Source: Rotaria macrura
Lineage: Eukaryota > Rotifera > Eurotatoria > Philodinida > Philodinidae
Assembly: GCA_900239685.1 (NCBI GenBank)
Contig: OENT01000184.1
Coordinates: forward strand, 104,233 to 168,232
Direction of reading: 5' to 3'
Length of the DNA stretch: 64,000 bases
The notes under the pieces are model-generated. The model was not told where the DNA came from. It saw only the letters and a program-made list of their open reading frames with translations, and made no database searches. The position numbers and the translations under genes are program-made. Positions 41,402 to 53,841 of this stretch are shown one piece after another (position 1 is the stretch's first letter; every line of letters starts with the position of its first letter).

Positions 41402-43028
41402 AAGATGAGAAAAAAAGTACATCAGTAAGGAGATAAAACTATTAATAGGCTCATTAGTTTTCTATTTCTTCTGTATCTTTCAGTATCACTGAGCAAATGA
41501 TTATCAAATGAACTACTATTTTAATTTATATACTAAGTTTATACCTAAATACCTTTTCAAAAGTTCGAAAACAAAAAAAAAAGAATCATTTTGTTTATTT
41601 ACACTACTTGAACGATACCTATAAATACAGATACTCGCCATACAGTCCATATGGTACTCGATACGACAAATTGATTAGGTATCCAAACTCCAATTCAGTT
41701 CTCGTTGGTATTCTGTTTAGTATACTTGGGTAGAATTTCCTGAAATATAAAGACACTGATTTAAAAAAAAAGAAGAAAGCATCTGAACTGTTTTAAAGAT
41801 TGTTAGGTTTATTTTGTTTTTGTTTTCTAATTATTTTAGGTACATAATCGTCGATCAAAATGCGAACATCATATTATTCCGCTTTTCTTTCTGTGTTGTT
41901 AATTGTTTGTTATTCGAGAACGCGAGAAAAAGCATCACAATTATTGTTCGTGTCTTTTGTTTTCATTGTATATAAACATATTGAATAACAAAAACAAATA
42001 TCCACTGTCTTTTGTTTTTTTAAACAAAAATTTGAAGGGCACATTCAATCAAATCAATCAATGAATATTAAACAATAAAAACATCTAAATTCTTTTTTTA
42101 GAGATCAACTGACATGCTACTGGGGTGTTAGAGTATCACACAAATTGTAGCAAAGTTGCGCAAAAAGATATATTGATCTAAGATATTATTTAAAGAGAAG
42201 CGTAGATCGAATTACAATGTTTTCGGGCATTGCATAGTGAATTCTCAAAAATTGAGTTACATCTCATGAATAGAGCATTCTTCTGATCTGAAATTTTCAC
42301 AATATTCAACGTACACGTTGATTTATTCAAAGGTAAAATTACAAGTTTACACATCGTCATTCAATTATTTCGTATATAGAATAATATTGACGAAAATTTG
42401 TGCCAAGTTTTATTCATTTCTTTCTAGACTTGAGTCATTTTGAAATTGGAAAGATTTAATTAATTTATAGATTTGTAACTAACTACTACTGGTGATCAGT
42501 AGTCGATATGAATTAATAATGAAAAGAGTTCTGAATGAATAAAAATCAATTTTTATTCAGCTATCTAGTTTGCTGTATTTCGAATGAATTTCAATAGTAT
42601 GAAAACCATGCATTTGATAATCTATGTCGCTTGAAGATTTGTTTATTTGATCACAACAACAACATCGAATTAGTAGCTAGTCATAGAAAATATTATAGAC
42701 GTGTATTTTAGATTTTCTAGTACTGACTGTTCGTAGTTGTTTGAAAGAATTCGAAAAAGCACTAGAGTATTTAGATTGATGTGTGACACGTTTGATCACA
42801 CTTGAACTTCTGTGATTATTTAAGTCATCTATTCGATGTTATAGTTCGATCAATTGTAATATCATCACTATTAACAGTACGAGGAGTAGGTAAAACTTCG
42901 AATGCAAGGTAAACTACCTGAGACTGCACAAAAGATATTGAAGACCAAACTAAAATAAAAATTTATTCTTGCTACAATCTACTCAAGTGTTCTTATCTGT
43001 CATTCATCATCAGTTGCATATCTTATCT
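41402..43028. other. Intergenic, no supported gene
   Basis: 3' flank of paralogue C with poly-A-like runs (for example near 41574) and otherwise featureless AT-rich DNA. Confidence 0.5.
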
Positions 43029-43715
43029 ATGGCATACAATGACAATAATGACGTTAAGTACGAGTTTCGTCTGTTAACATTGGAAGATGCTCGTAATGGT
43101 GCTCGGGTTTTAGTCGTTTCCGTACGCAGATACACAATCATTTGCACGTTTCAGAGCTGATGAATCTGAAGTCGACTACACACGTGCAATCTTACCTCGA
43201 GTGATCGGTTTCCTTGACGAGCATCTCTCATTCTTCGTTCGTCAATGCAACACAAGTGAAATCGTTGAGTATGTTTCTAGTCAGTGACTTTTGTCTCGAT
43301 CGTCTTCGCTGTGATTCGAACAAATGTAGCCAATATCCTTTTTGTGATCTAATCAACGAGTTCAATGAAACATTTGAACGAAATCTTGGTGAAAAACTTC
43401 AACCTAATGTTCATCTGCATATTTCACACACTTGAACGAAGCCTATATTCGCTGGGAAAGGGTATATGCAGTCAGCTAACGAAGATTATCTGCGACAGTG
43501 CAAGAATGTCAGTTGGGTTCAGATTTGCTCATTTTAACGTCACTAGCCTGGCTACGCAATATATCTACTTGAACAAAATGAAGAGCAAAGTTGTTATGCA
43601 AATTGATCCAGCTACTTGGTTTTGGACGAAAGGTGAAGGAAAGTATTCATTCCAAGATTAGTATACTGATCCAATCACTAATACTCTTGTCACTTTGAAG
43701 TATGAGACTACATAA
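43029..43715 (+). pseudogene. Decayed GNAT-like N-acetyltransferase
   Basis: Reading from ATG 43029, recognisable coding continues through four blocks in changing frames: MAYNDNNDVKYEFRLLTLED, then (from 43123, shifted) YADTQSFARFRADESEVDYT..., then FLVSDFCLDRLRCDSNKC..., then YSLGKGICSQLTKIICDSAR and ATQYIYLNKM up to WFWTKGEGKYSFQD. A TAG at 43659-43661 interrupts the last block, after which 17 more codons (YTDPITNTLV...) run to TAA at 43713-43715. The frame order is three, one, two, three, with no GT-AG pairs that would repair it. The glycine-containing LGKGI..L...IC..AR followed by A...Y..KM is reminiscent of the acetyl-CoA-binding motif A of GNAT enzymes. Family assignment is tentative; the decay is plain. 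G+C is higher than in the flanks, as expected of former coding DNA. Confidence 0.55.
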
Positions 43716-44457
43716 AGATCGATTGATTATTTTATTCATGTACACCGCATTTTACAATCTCATAACAGATCGCTGGATACTGTATGACGCATGCACTCAG
43801 AACTATTTAAGAAGAGAGAAAAAGAAGGGTTCTATAAAAATCGATTTTCAGTAAATATGTTTCAATAAATTTCAAATTCAAACATATTCTTTTTTGTGTA
43901 AGATACCAGTTGAAAAAGTAATATATTCAAGGAAATAGCAGAACTGGCAGTTGCACGTTCGAAATGTGTCAACTTTTCAGCAGATATATCTTACTGTAGG
44001 GAATTCTGCTTGAGAATGTGATGGGTGACGCCCTACTGTCCTTGTATTTCTACACATCGTTGACAATACATAATAAATCGATTAGAAAACTACGGTTGCT
44101 CGGTTAAACTATAGTAGCTCTATTGAATGGGAGAGCAGCAGTGTTAGCATGTTTATTTTGAGAGAACTATTGTAAGTAAGAAGAAATCAAAAATAATAAA
44201 ATCGAAGAGAAACAAAAGATTTTTGATTACATAGGACCTACAGTAGATCAACAGCAATAATCGTCGTGTTGAATGTGCACGGTAGTAAATTGACTTGATG
44301 TTTTGATGTTCGTGTTTTCTTGTTCAGCTAATTTCCTTGAACACAATTCAATTTTCATCTGGGACAAAATAGAAAAAAGGCTCAAAATGTGGTTGCAATC
44401 TATACTTGATCAAAGTGCAGTGAGAATACATAAATAGAATGAAATAAGCTAGGTAAG
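43716..44457. other. Intergenic, no supported gene
   Basis: AT-rich DNA between the pseudogene and a hAT-like element. Nothing recognised. Confidence 0.5.
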
Positions 44458-44465
44458 TCGATAAT

Positions 44466-45101
44466 TAGGGAGCTGGAGAACCGCCGTTTTCGGTCATGGT
44501 CACGGTCCCGGTTCCGATGAGAAAATAGTTTTAGTCTCGATCATTGTTCTGGTTAAAGTTTTCTATAGCTTCTGATTCAAATTTTGTGAAACATGATGTA
44601 ACAAGAGAGTTGAAGTGTGTAGGGTAGAAATTTCTGGTCCACCCTTGTTCTTCCACGAATCGTTACTGATGGAGCTCACGCCCCGTCTATCACAGACTAT
44701 TAAAAGTGGATTTCAGAGACTTGACAGATCTTAACGGACGTGATCTCTCCGCCTAAATAGAAATCGTGAGTGACGTCATCTATATACGATCAAAACAGTA
44801 TGTCAATGGAATATCATTATTGTAGATGAACTTCTTCTTCAATATGATTCTAGAGGATTAGTAAAATGGTTGTGAACTATTGTTTCGCATGATAAATCAA
44901 AAGAAAGAACTTTCAAGTAATAAGCAACAGTTTTCTTAAACACAAGGAATTTTTCGCAAAATTAAGCCTAAATTTTCAATTTTTTTTCACTAAAGACAAC
45001 GGGACCATCTTGAGAAGTTATTGGTCCCGGCCCCATAAAAATTCAAAATTTTCGTCCCTACTCTAGTCCCGCTGGACTGGGACCATTCTGCAGTTCCCCT
45101 A
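44466..45101. mobile_element. hAT-like non-autonomous element
   Basis: The left end reads TAGGGAGCTGGAGAAC and the right end, on the complement, TAGGGGAACTGCAGAA, a short imperfect terminal inverted repeat. The flanks are TCGATAAT (44458-44465) and TCGAGGAT (45102-45109), six of eight identical, fitting an old 8-bp target duplication. The interior near both ends is rich in GGTCCC/GGGACC-type words while the middle is ordinary AT-rich DNA. No transposase frame is present. The 8-bp duplication and TAGGG termini fit the hAT superfamily; the degeneracy leaves doubt. Confidence 0.5.
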
Positions 45102-45109
45102 TCGAGGAT

Positions 45110-46828
45110 GCTAGGATTTGTAACTAGTTTGATTGAAAATATATTGTTGAATTAGGTCATAAATGATATTTTGAGTCTTGATCGTTGATATGAAATGTTT
45201 CGAAGAATTTTTTTTCTTGTCTAGAAAAATTGATGTTTTATGCATCGATCAACGATTAGTATTGAGATTTTGTTCCATACCGAGAGCATCGAGAAGATGA
45301 AGCAATTTTTTTATTGGAGTGACAAATAGCAAGACGTCAAGCCTGCTGAGCTCATTTTCAGTGACGATAACGTACGCATACAATGTATTTCTTCAAGCTT
45401 TTCCATGAAACAATATACCTCGTATTTGTAAAAGTATGATCGAATTCTATGAAAAATGCTCCCTGGCGACACTCAATTGCTAGACGATTTTTCTTCAAGG
45501 ATTCGAAAAGAAGAGTATAAAACGTGGATTGAGTATCGTGCGGATGGATCCAGATAGGTTGCAGTCCTACGTTTTCTATTCCACTGAAAAATTGGAATAA
45601 TCTTGTAAATTTTTAGCATGACTATTAAGAATCGCAATGTTGAAAACTGATCTTCGACGAAATTCTAGACAAGATAAGAGTTTATCATAAAAGATTTTCG
45701 GTATGGGATAGTGCATGTCGGCATTGGTTATGAATAGTGAATTAAGATGCAGTTGTGAATGTGACCAAAAGTTTTGATTTTGTTTTAAATTGTGTTCCAT
45801 GACATGTCATTGTGAATGCTGATCCAACAACATAAATAAACCATGTTTAAAATGTATTTTTGTAATCATGATGATAATCAAACGTTTTCTTAGAATAAAA
45901 TTTATTAAACATGGCTGTATTACAATTTATTTTATGTCTTACTTTTATAATTTGAGATATTGACTAATTTTTGAAGTTTATCTGGTGGTCTTTCATGGAT
46001 ATTCATCAATTTTTACGCTTGATCGTTTTGAATGAAAAATCATCTGCTTGGCTACTATTAATTGTGCCTCATCAGTTTACTGACGCTTGTACAGTTGATA
46101 TCACTGTGCCATTGTTGAATATTGTGGGAAAAACAGAAAATTTGTGTGCAGAAAAATTTCGATGTATTATCAAGTATATGTTTTAGAGAATTGAAATAGA
46201 GTGCATACTAACTTTTGAAACTACTTCGAAGAAGAAACTTAGCATTTTCATCGATCATGGGCTATGAAGTTTTCTGTTATTACCCATTCATTTTGTTGAT
46301 TTCAAAGAAAAGAATGTGATGGATTATTAATAACGATGATAGTTAACATTCTTTTAAGATAGAAGTTTTCGTAGACACTAGAGATATGGCTGTTCTAATT
46401 TTTTTTTCTTATTTATCTGCGTGTTTGAATTTCTTCTATGCACATCGATAATTTTTATGAAACATTTTTTCTGGAAATAATTCAAAATTTTAATATTTTC
46501 CAATATCTTACATTGTTATTCTTTCATTTCCTTTATTCTATAATTTCTTTAATCAGCTAGTAGAATTTTTCAGTCATTTGTTTACTTACTTGCTTACTCA
46601 ATGCCTTGCAAAAGCATATTGAGCAAAAACATGTCGTGTAAAACAAGAAGAGAAATAAAGCAATGCTATTCGTGTTCTTCATTTCCAACGAGTAACAGAA
46701 AATAGAGAAGATGAGTAGGCGACAAAGAACTACTAAATGCACATACTATTTTTATTTTCATGCTTTCCGTTGCATGGCATTCATTAGATCTCTCCAGAAA
46801 ACATCACACGTATCAAAACAGAATAATC
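45110..46828. other. Intergenic with possible decayed coding DNA
   Basis: A 74-codon minus frame at 45576-45800 and a plus stretch near 45455-45560 have gene-like composition (for example LPGDTQLLDDFSSRIRKEEY) but are broken by stops and match nothing I recognise. A 71-codon plus frame at 45971-46186 is likewise unidentified. Confidence 0.3.
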
Positions 46829-47438
46829 ATGCGATATAGTTCAGTCATGTTCATGGTCCTATTCACGCTTCTTAACATCCAATACAATCAAGGATCATAT
46901 TGGACAGATCTTCATGTTCCAGTTTTGAATATTTATACCAAGTTTCATGATGTTTCTGATCAGTATTTAAATGCGATGATACCGTATGGAGAACAAAAAA
47001 TACATGGCCCATTTATAACTGACTATAAATATGTGTCCGGTATGCAGCTGTTAGTTTTAAATATATTGTACTTGATCAAATTCATATTTCATCCTTTTTT
47101 TATCCACGTGGATTAGGTGAAAATCGGCAACTTTTAAATCCAAATGGAAAATTTCAAGATCCTATTGAAACGAAAACAGATGATGAACTACCATCTTTTT
47201 GTCATCCACCTAATCCTTGCCCATTAGACTTCGAAAGTATGCTAAATAGATTCGTTCGATCATAATCATTTAAGTATATATATATATATATGTGTGTGTG
47301 TGTAACCATATTGTAGGTGATGATTGCGATTCTTCCCTCATGTCTACATTTACAGCTGATTACAGCCGACTATATCAGTCTCTACAAAATTGCCAATGTG
47401 ACAAAGATCATGATCAATGCTCAACTTATCGTATTTGA
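46829..47438 (+). CDS. SCG5: Neuroendocrine protein 7B2 (secretogranin V) homologue
   Basis: Secretory-pathway chaperone of prohormone convertase 2. Three exons: 46829-47039, 47117-47236, 47317-47438; phases 1 and 1 agree; 150 aa. The ATG at 46829 gives a hydrophobic signal peptide (MRYSSVMFMVLFTLLNIQ). The mature part shows the invertebrate 7B2 pattern: YVSGENRQLLNPNG, KTDDELPSFC, then the diagnostic CHPPNPCP (99-106), a further Cys 114, and DYSRLYQSLQNCQCD with C136, C138 and C145. The Pro-Pro-Asn-Pro-Cys-Pro block is the proPC2-interacting core. The protein ends soon after the last Cys; the dibasic cleavage site and C-terminal PC2-inhibitory peptide of typical 7B2 are absent. An in-frame upstream ATG at 46760 would hide the signal peptide. 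A TA/TG microsatellite (47277-47303) lies in intron 2. Confidence 0.85.
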
Positions 47439-49026
47439 AACTTTGCTGTAACGTCAAATTAATCAAAGTATAGAATTCTGAGACGATCACAATTTATTGG
47501 AAGAGTATACTAATTTTGCTTTTTAAACAAAAAAATAGATGATTAGTTTCTCTTTGTTTCTTTCTTTGTTGAGGCTCTGAATTAAAAACACACTAACCGA
47601 AAATATCACCCTACATCATGCACTTCATTGTTTGCTGCTTGAGAAACCAGTTCTATCCTTTCATGATATCAAGACATGAAATTATGTATGTGGAAAAAAT
47701 CGACAAGAGCAAAAGACATCAAATTTTCACTGAGTTAAGTTCAATTTCATCCTTGAGTTAAAATAAAACACAGTACCTGTAAAAAGCTTTATAAATGATT
47801 CGTTCACTCACCCCTCATTCGTAGGAATGAAATCCAGAAATCGTTGCATGTTTACTCTTGAAGATTGATCGTAAGAAATGTATTGATTTTGGGACGCAGA
47901 TATCAAAAGCTGAAAAACTTGTTTCTTATTAGTTGTTCGACTTTTTCGTGATGATATAGTGCCAATAGACGTTTCTCATTTAATTATTTTCAAAAAGGAA
48001 GATATGCATGATGAAGACATACAGCTATTGGCCGCATGACAATTAAAGGCTCAGATGCAAGAAACGTTTTCTAATGAATTAGTACAACACATGAATTTGT
48101 GACTCATTAAAAAAACACTTTCTCTTCATTCAGATTTACTTTCAACGAATGATTACTTGTTTTTTCATACAATAGCAGTTCTTTAATGCAGAAATAACAA
48201 TAGAATTTACCATGGACTATGTCCGTGATGATTGAAAACCTTCGTTTATTGTTCATGTTATTAATTTATTATGCCGTTTCTAATGAGATACAGAGCCGTA
48301 TATGCGTTGAATGGTTCTACATTGTGTACTATGAAATAAGGTACATTTTTCATGCCAATAGTATAAAAACTCACGTTTGTCGCATCAAAAACTTTTATCA
48401 ATTATATATGCTAGCATAAATTTTATTGCAGATAATAATAAAGAAACAATATCGATATATTCACTTCAGCAGATTTTCAATCGATTATTAGTCGTATTGT
48501 AAATTAATGTATTTGCAGTGCATTCTACATGCATCACTTATCATTTTCATTTTTACAATTCAAAACGTCAAAGTCTTGAAGAAACTGAGCAAAATAATCT
48601 ATTCATTGAATGTTGTACTATCTTATGGACATCGTGTACAATGCCATTATTTTCATAACATTTTATTGGATTATTTGTAACTTCTCTATTCAACAGAAGA
48701 GATACAATGAAAGAAAATAATATTCGATATCAAACTTTCTGTGTCATTTATTAATAAATAGCTTTTCTTTTTCAACCTAATTAAGAAAATCAATGCAGTC
48801 TAGTTTTTACTCGACGACAGTTATTCACATCATTCAATTTTAGTGCAATTATGTTTGAATATTTTATGTCTAAAGAATTCTCAAATCACTCCCCATCGTG
48901 TAGAGCATTGCGGAGAATACTTTACCGAATACAATTTCAAGTAAAATAAAAGAAATATTACTCTATCATATATCATAACTCTATTGCATCTGTAATGTTT
49001 TAGCAAGCTTTAGATGATAATTGACC
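47439..49026. other. Intergenic, no supported gene
   Basis: No coding exon recognised on either strand; in particular I found no exon resembling a 7B2 C-terminal peptide. Confidence 0.45.
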
Positions 49027-49034
49027 AACCTAGA

Positions 49035-49294
49035 CTAGGGATGCAACGGTGACGATAAACGCTACCATCGGTAACGGGCTCACCAGTAACCGGTATAAAC
49101 TAGGGACTCCAACAAATATAGTGAATTACATATCACCGGTCCATACCAGTGACCAGCTCTAACCCACAAACATTGATACTGGACGGTATTCGCCTAATCC
49201 CGCTGGTACAAAGCAAAATAAGCCAAAAGAAGTCGTTCAAATGCGGTCGGATGGTTACGATAAGGACCGGGTTATTTTTACCGCTACATCCATA
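49035..49294. mobile_element. hAT-like MITE
   Basis: About 260 bp bounded by an imperfect terminal inverted repeat: TAGGGATGCAACGGT from 49036 and, on the complement of the right end, TATGGATGTAGCGGT (12 of 15 identical). The flanks AACCTAGA (49027-49034) and AACCTAGC (49295-49302) agree at seven of eight positions, fitting an 8-bp hAT-type target duplication. The interior carries many CCGGT/ACCGG words and has a G+C content above its surroundings. No open frame. It resembles the larger element at 44466-45101 in terminal sequence style. Confidence 0.6.
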
Positions 49295-49302
49295 AACCTA
49301 GC

Positions 49303-51052
49303 TGGTCGCTGGTGAAATTAAATGTCGTGATTATTTCAGAATCTCGAACACCATTATTGTTTTTTGGCTTGCTGTACTGTGACGTTCATGTACGATACTT
49401 CTATGTGCCCATCACTCAACTTTTCTGCATCGAATTTCTGTCAATTAAAACTTCTTTTTATTTAGATTCTTTCAAATCTTCAACAATAGATCTTTATTCG
49501 CTATTGAAAATCTTTAACAAATCACAGATATTGATATTTACTAGTTTCTGAAGTTTTTAATTAATGTATTCACACTGTTTTAGACTGACCGTATCATGAC
49601 ATTAACAAACTACTGTTTTAATATTTATTTTGATTGGTTCACGTATCAGCAATACAATAATGAGAATATGTACAAGTGTATTCATACTGTGGAATGCTCT
49701 AGAACAGCCGTAGTCCTTATGTATGATAGGATACAACCTATTCTTCTATTGCTCTTTGAAGAGCGTCATATCTATTGCAGTCTATTAATAAAGGTTTTTA
49801 AAGAGCTGTGGAATAGAGAGAATTCATATTTGTGAATTCCACAGAACCATGCATAATTCAATTTTAAGTAGCAAAAATAATTATTTTAGATGCTAAAAAA
49901 CAATGAAGAATTCTTTTTCGGAATGATAACTATCTAATCATTCGATACGATTTAATCGATAATCTCATGTTGATATCCATCCTTATCATGCTTCTTGGTG
50001 AATGATTATGTTTATTATTTTTATTGGAAAAACAAACAGTGATATGATTCAAAGTGCTTGCTGTATAAGCTAGCAAATATATAAATATTATTTCATCATG
50101 ATCTGTAGGCTAATAAGAAAAAAAATGTGCGTAGGAAAAATCAATCAACACTTTTTTTTCTTATTAATAATGATGAAATTCCTCAAATGATCGTCCTAAC
50201 GTTCGTTTGCCAATATGATCGTTAATGCGTTCGTTCGTAAGAACAGGGACACCAAGAAAATAAATTTCGTCATACTGTAGGCTACAAGGAAATTTTATTA
50301 TGATGTCCGATCGACAGTTGTATGTACACATAGGGCTGAAACGTGTGATTAACTAACCAGCATAATCATCTAATGATAGAAGGAAGATAGGAGAGAAAAT
50401 GAAAAAAGACAAAAAAAATCTTCAATCACATGGGCTTGACTTCACATAGAAACAAAATCAGTTATTCATTGACTTTTTCACTATGCCTGGCAATACTAGT
50501 ATGAAAAATTCTAAGAAAATAAAATTTCAAACTCATGCTTTATCGAACTTCGAGTGTTCTGTGTTTACTACAAGTCAAGTTCTTTCGTGGTTCTACTCAA
50601 GGTCTAGACTAATAACGATGTATCATATCAATCTTCTTTTCTATCTCATTTATAATATAAAAATTTGGAACTATTTTCGAAAATGCAGATATAGTGCAAC
50701 CAGCACTAAACTGTGAAACATTTAATAAACTCTCAATCTTGACAATCGTTTCTATCAACGATTATTTACGAATGTTTGCTATGGGTGGAAAAATAAAATA
50801 GTTCCAATGACACTAACGAACTTTTATTACAAGCATCTCATTGAAATATTTTTTTCTTTGGCGGATGAATCTTGAAGTATTGACAATCTTTTATTTCTAT
50901 CCTTTCGAGATAATTTAAGATTTTTCTCTATCATATACAGACCGTAACTCGTGCGTATTTTCCACAAGACCATTTTTATTTTTATTTTTGATTGAAAGAG
51001 AATATGAATCTCTTTTTCTCTCAAATTTTATTTTTGTATCATCCCTTGTCAC
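49303..51052. other. Intergenic, no supported gene
   Basis: Featureless AT-rich DNA with short open frames only; contains the 3' flank of the SET-domain gene. Confidence 0.5.
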
Positions 51053-51673
51053 TTACAAATTCAATTCGTTACTATTCGCCGTCTGTGTGCGCAAATCACG
51101 TATCCGTTTTTGTATATAGGAACTTGATACATGTTCAAATTTGCGTTGCCATTCAGGGTCGCGCCAAAAGTCAAATCGGAGTTGACCGACACAAGTATCG
51201 GCACCACACACACATTGGGCACCTGCCATTAGACTTTCTTCGGTTTCAAGAACACCGTAGTGTATAGTGAGTTCTTCACCGGGGTTGATGTCTCGTCGAG
51301 CTCTTATTCCCCATCCATCGTTCGATCCATCAAAATCACAGTTGGGTTCACATGAATGATTGAAAACGGCACATTCATCAGACAATTCTTGGGTCGAAAT
51401 ACAGCGTGGTACATCGAAGAGATCGTCATCGATCATGATTGCATAGTTTTGAATGAAGACAGCTGTTTGTGGATTGAGTTTCATCAGTTGAACAAGATCA
51501 TTTCTAGTAAATTTGAATTTCAAATCATCTTCTGGAGCATAACTGCATGCTTCAGGGTCACATTCGTAAATTTTTTCACCTAGACAAATAGACTCGAGTG
51601 CTATAACGCCACATTGTTGAGATCCATATTTTTCAGAAAGTTCGCTTGTTGCAACCTTCTTAAACAATGGCAT
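51053..51673 (-). CDS. SET-domain protein, intronless
   Basis: 206 aa in one uninterrupted frame. SET domains transfer methyl groups from S-adenosylmethionine to lysine side chains of histones or other proteins. The SET core spans about residues 15-140, with the catalytic-site motif NHSCEPNC (105-112) and GEELTIHYG (132-140), whose tyrosine corresponds to the conserved active-site Tyr. A Cys-rich post-SET-like segment follows (CVCGADTC, 154-161, then QLRFDFW), expected to bind zinc with a core cysteine. The N-terminal part fits the short SET-N half; there is no pre-SET, MYND or chromatin-reading domain, so this is a minimal, stand-alone SET protein of the kind also found in plants, protists and some bacteria. 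The lack of introns contrasts with most neighbours and fits either retroposition or gene transfer. Substrate cannot be told. Confidence 0.9.
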   Translation of the reverse strand: MPLFKKVATSELSEKYGSQQCGVIALESICLGEKIYECDPEACSYAPEDDLKFKFTRNDLVQLMKLNPQTAVFIQNYAIMIDDDLFDVPRCISTQELSDECAVFNHSCEPNCDFDGSNDGWGIRARRDINPGEELTIHYGVLETEESLMAGAQCVCGADTCVGQLRFDFWRDPEWQRKFEHVSSSYIQKRIRDLRTQTANSNELNL

Positions 51674-53653
51674 TCGAAAAACCGATTGTCAAGGATGTAC
51701 ACACAGTGTGTAGTAACGATACTGAAGCAATAGAATGATAAGTTTGACTGCATATTGCTGTGATACCTGAGTTTAAATACACTTCGATGGTGATTCATTT
51801 TCACAGGTGATTGATTACGCATGAATTGAGTAATTTCATCTATAATGGTTCGAAAACATAATTTCGAAATGCAAATGTGTATTCGGAAAACCTTTTCGAC
51901 CTCTTCTCAGTCACAATTCAACAGTTTGTTAAATAGTCATGACCAATTTTGTTCATACATTCGCTAGTCTAATTTAATAAAACCACATGCATATTAACGC
52001 TCCAATCAAATTGCAATAGATGTAAAGAAGCTCTTGTTTTTAAAAGTAGAAAAATAAGAGAACTTCCATTGAATACCCATGTGTTTGATTACAGCAAAAT
52101 GGTGTTGCCATTTATAAAAAAAGGATGACATTGACAAGAGTTTCATTTCATTAAAAATAATTTTTAAAACCTAGAAAAGTAAAAAAGCAAACAAATGACA
52201 ATAAAAAACTGACCCTAAAAAAACAAAGCAAATCTAAATCAATGAAGGAACAGATACCAATAAAATGTAGCTTTTAGTGTCAAACGATTATTTTACGGAA
52301 TGTACATTATATATGTGGTAGGCGAATGATTTCTTAATTAAAGTCTACCGGAGAAGTCGTTTTATATATAGTTACTGCATGACTAATGTGAGTTTAAGAG
52401 TTGAAATGTGATCGCTTGCAAATGAGAAAGACTCACTTAGAATTAGTTGATGTCACGCGACAGTAAATCGTACCATACAAGTAACAAAGTCCAGCGAGTA
52501 AAAAAGAAGTGGCATACTTGTGTCTGCAGCTTCCGTTATCGAAGTTGGCAGTGAAAATGAATTCTCGAATCTAAGCAGAAGCTTGTCTAAGAAAATGTTT
52601 TTAAAAGATCGCTTATATTTGAGTTTTATGATCACCTTATTTTGATAATCGAATGATAGCGTTCCTTGATTAATACGGCTGTGACATATTTAAAACTACT
52701 GATATATGTTCTATTTTATACATTATACACTATTTCTGTGTAATCAAACACAAGAAGAAACGGATATTGATTCAAAACTAAGTAATTCTATGTGTTAAGA
52801 AGGTATTTTAAGTATCAAGAAGATAGCACGTATGCACATGATAAATATGTGCTTCTATTACTAGTATATTAATGTTGAGTACTCTCGTTAATATTCACAA
52901 TTCAATTAACAATTCTGTGTTTCCGAATGAAGTTCAAACATGAGAAAATGCTTTCTATCTTGGTATGACTAAACACGAAGATACAGATCTGCTTGTCGAT
53001 ACGTCGAGAAGGAAAGCACCATTTTTGATTAAATATGTTAACACTACTAGAATTAAATTAGACAGAATACTTTCATTCATTTTCGAATAGTTTCGTTTTA
53101 AAGAAACGAAGGAATTGACGCTACATGTAAGCATTATCAAGTAAGGTTTCGTATGAGCGTCGAAAGTTACAAATATTGATCGTGTCATAAACAATTGATA
53201 GTTTAGGACATCATTTTGGGTGATGCGAATCAATCATGACACAACGTGGATGATGCACATAAATTTCAAAAGAAGTATAAAAGATCCCTAGTCAATTAAT
53301 CTAATAAACAGAAGATGTCAGGAAATTATTATGAGTATTTCAACATTCTGTCCTGCTTTTTTGCTATGAACCATATTCCTTAGAAACTAGATTGTAAATA
53401 AAATATTTTTTATTTGTTCTCAACCACTGATTTATACTTCACTCATCGATAATCGTGGAGGGTCCCGCAGAAATGACTTTTCTTACATCTCGTTTGCCGT
53501 TCCCTGAAAAAATAAAAAAGTTCCCGTTCACGAATTCCTCTAACCCAAAGCTTTTCACAGCTCCTCTTATTGTTCTTTTTTCGAATTGAAAAATTTTTAT
53601 TGTCAGATATCACCTTATCGTCACGTGTCGTATTTCACAACATAACATATAAC

Positions 53654-53841
53654 TGGTATCCAATAATAGATGGCCTACTTTTGTTTTCAAGGAATTTAAA
53701 ACCGTTTTCAAATTAGCTATTGCGTTCATCCGATAGAGAACTGATTGCTCCACAAAAACTGTGGACTTTATTTTTCAGCAAAGTTTTTCTTATTGACACT
53801 AAATTCAAAACAATAGTAACTACTCAATTTTTCAACTGCGA
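53654..53841 (+). repeat. Left copy of a diverged inverted repeat
   Basis: This copy matches the complement of 54390-54586 over most of its length with substitutions and small gaps. Shared blocks include TTCAAATTAGCTATT, TGTGGACTTT, ACTAAATTCAAAA and TTTTCAACTGCG. Neither copy has a useful open frame. Confidence 0.7.
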
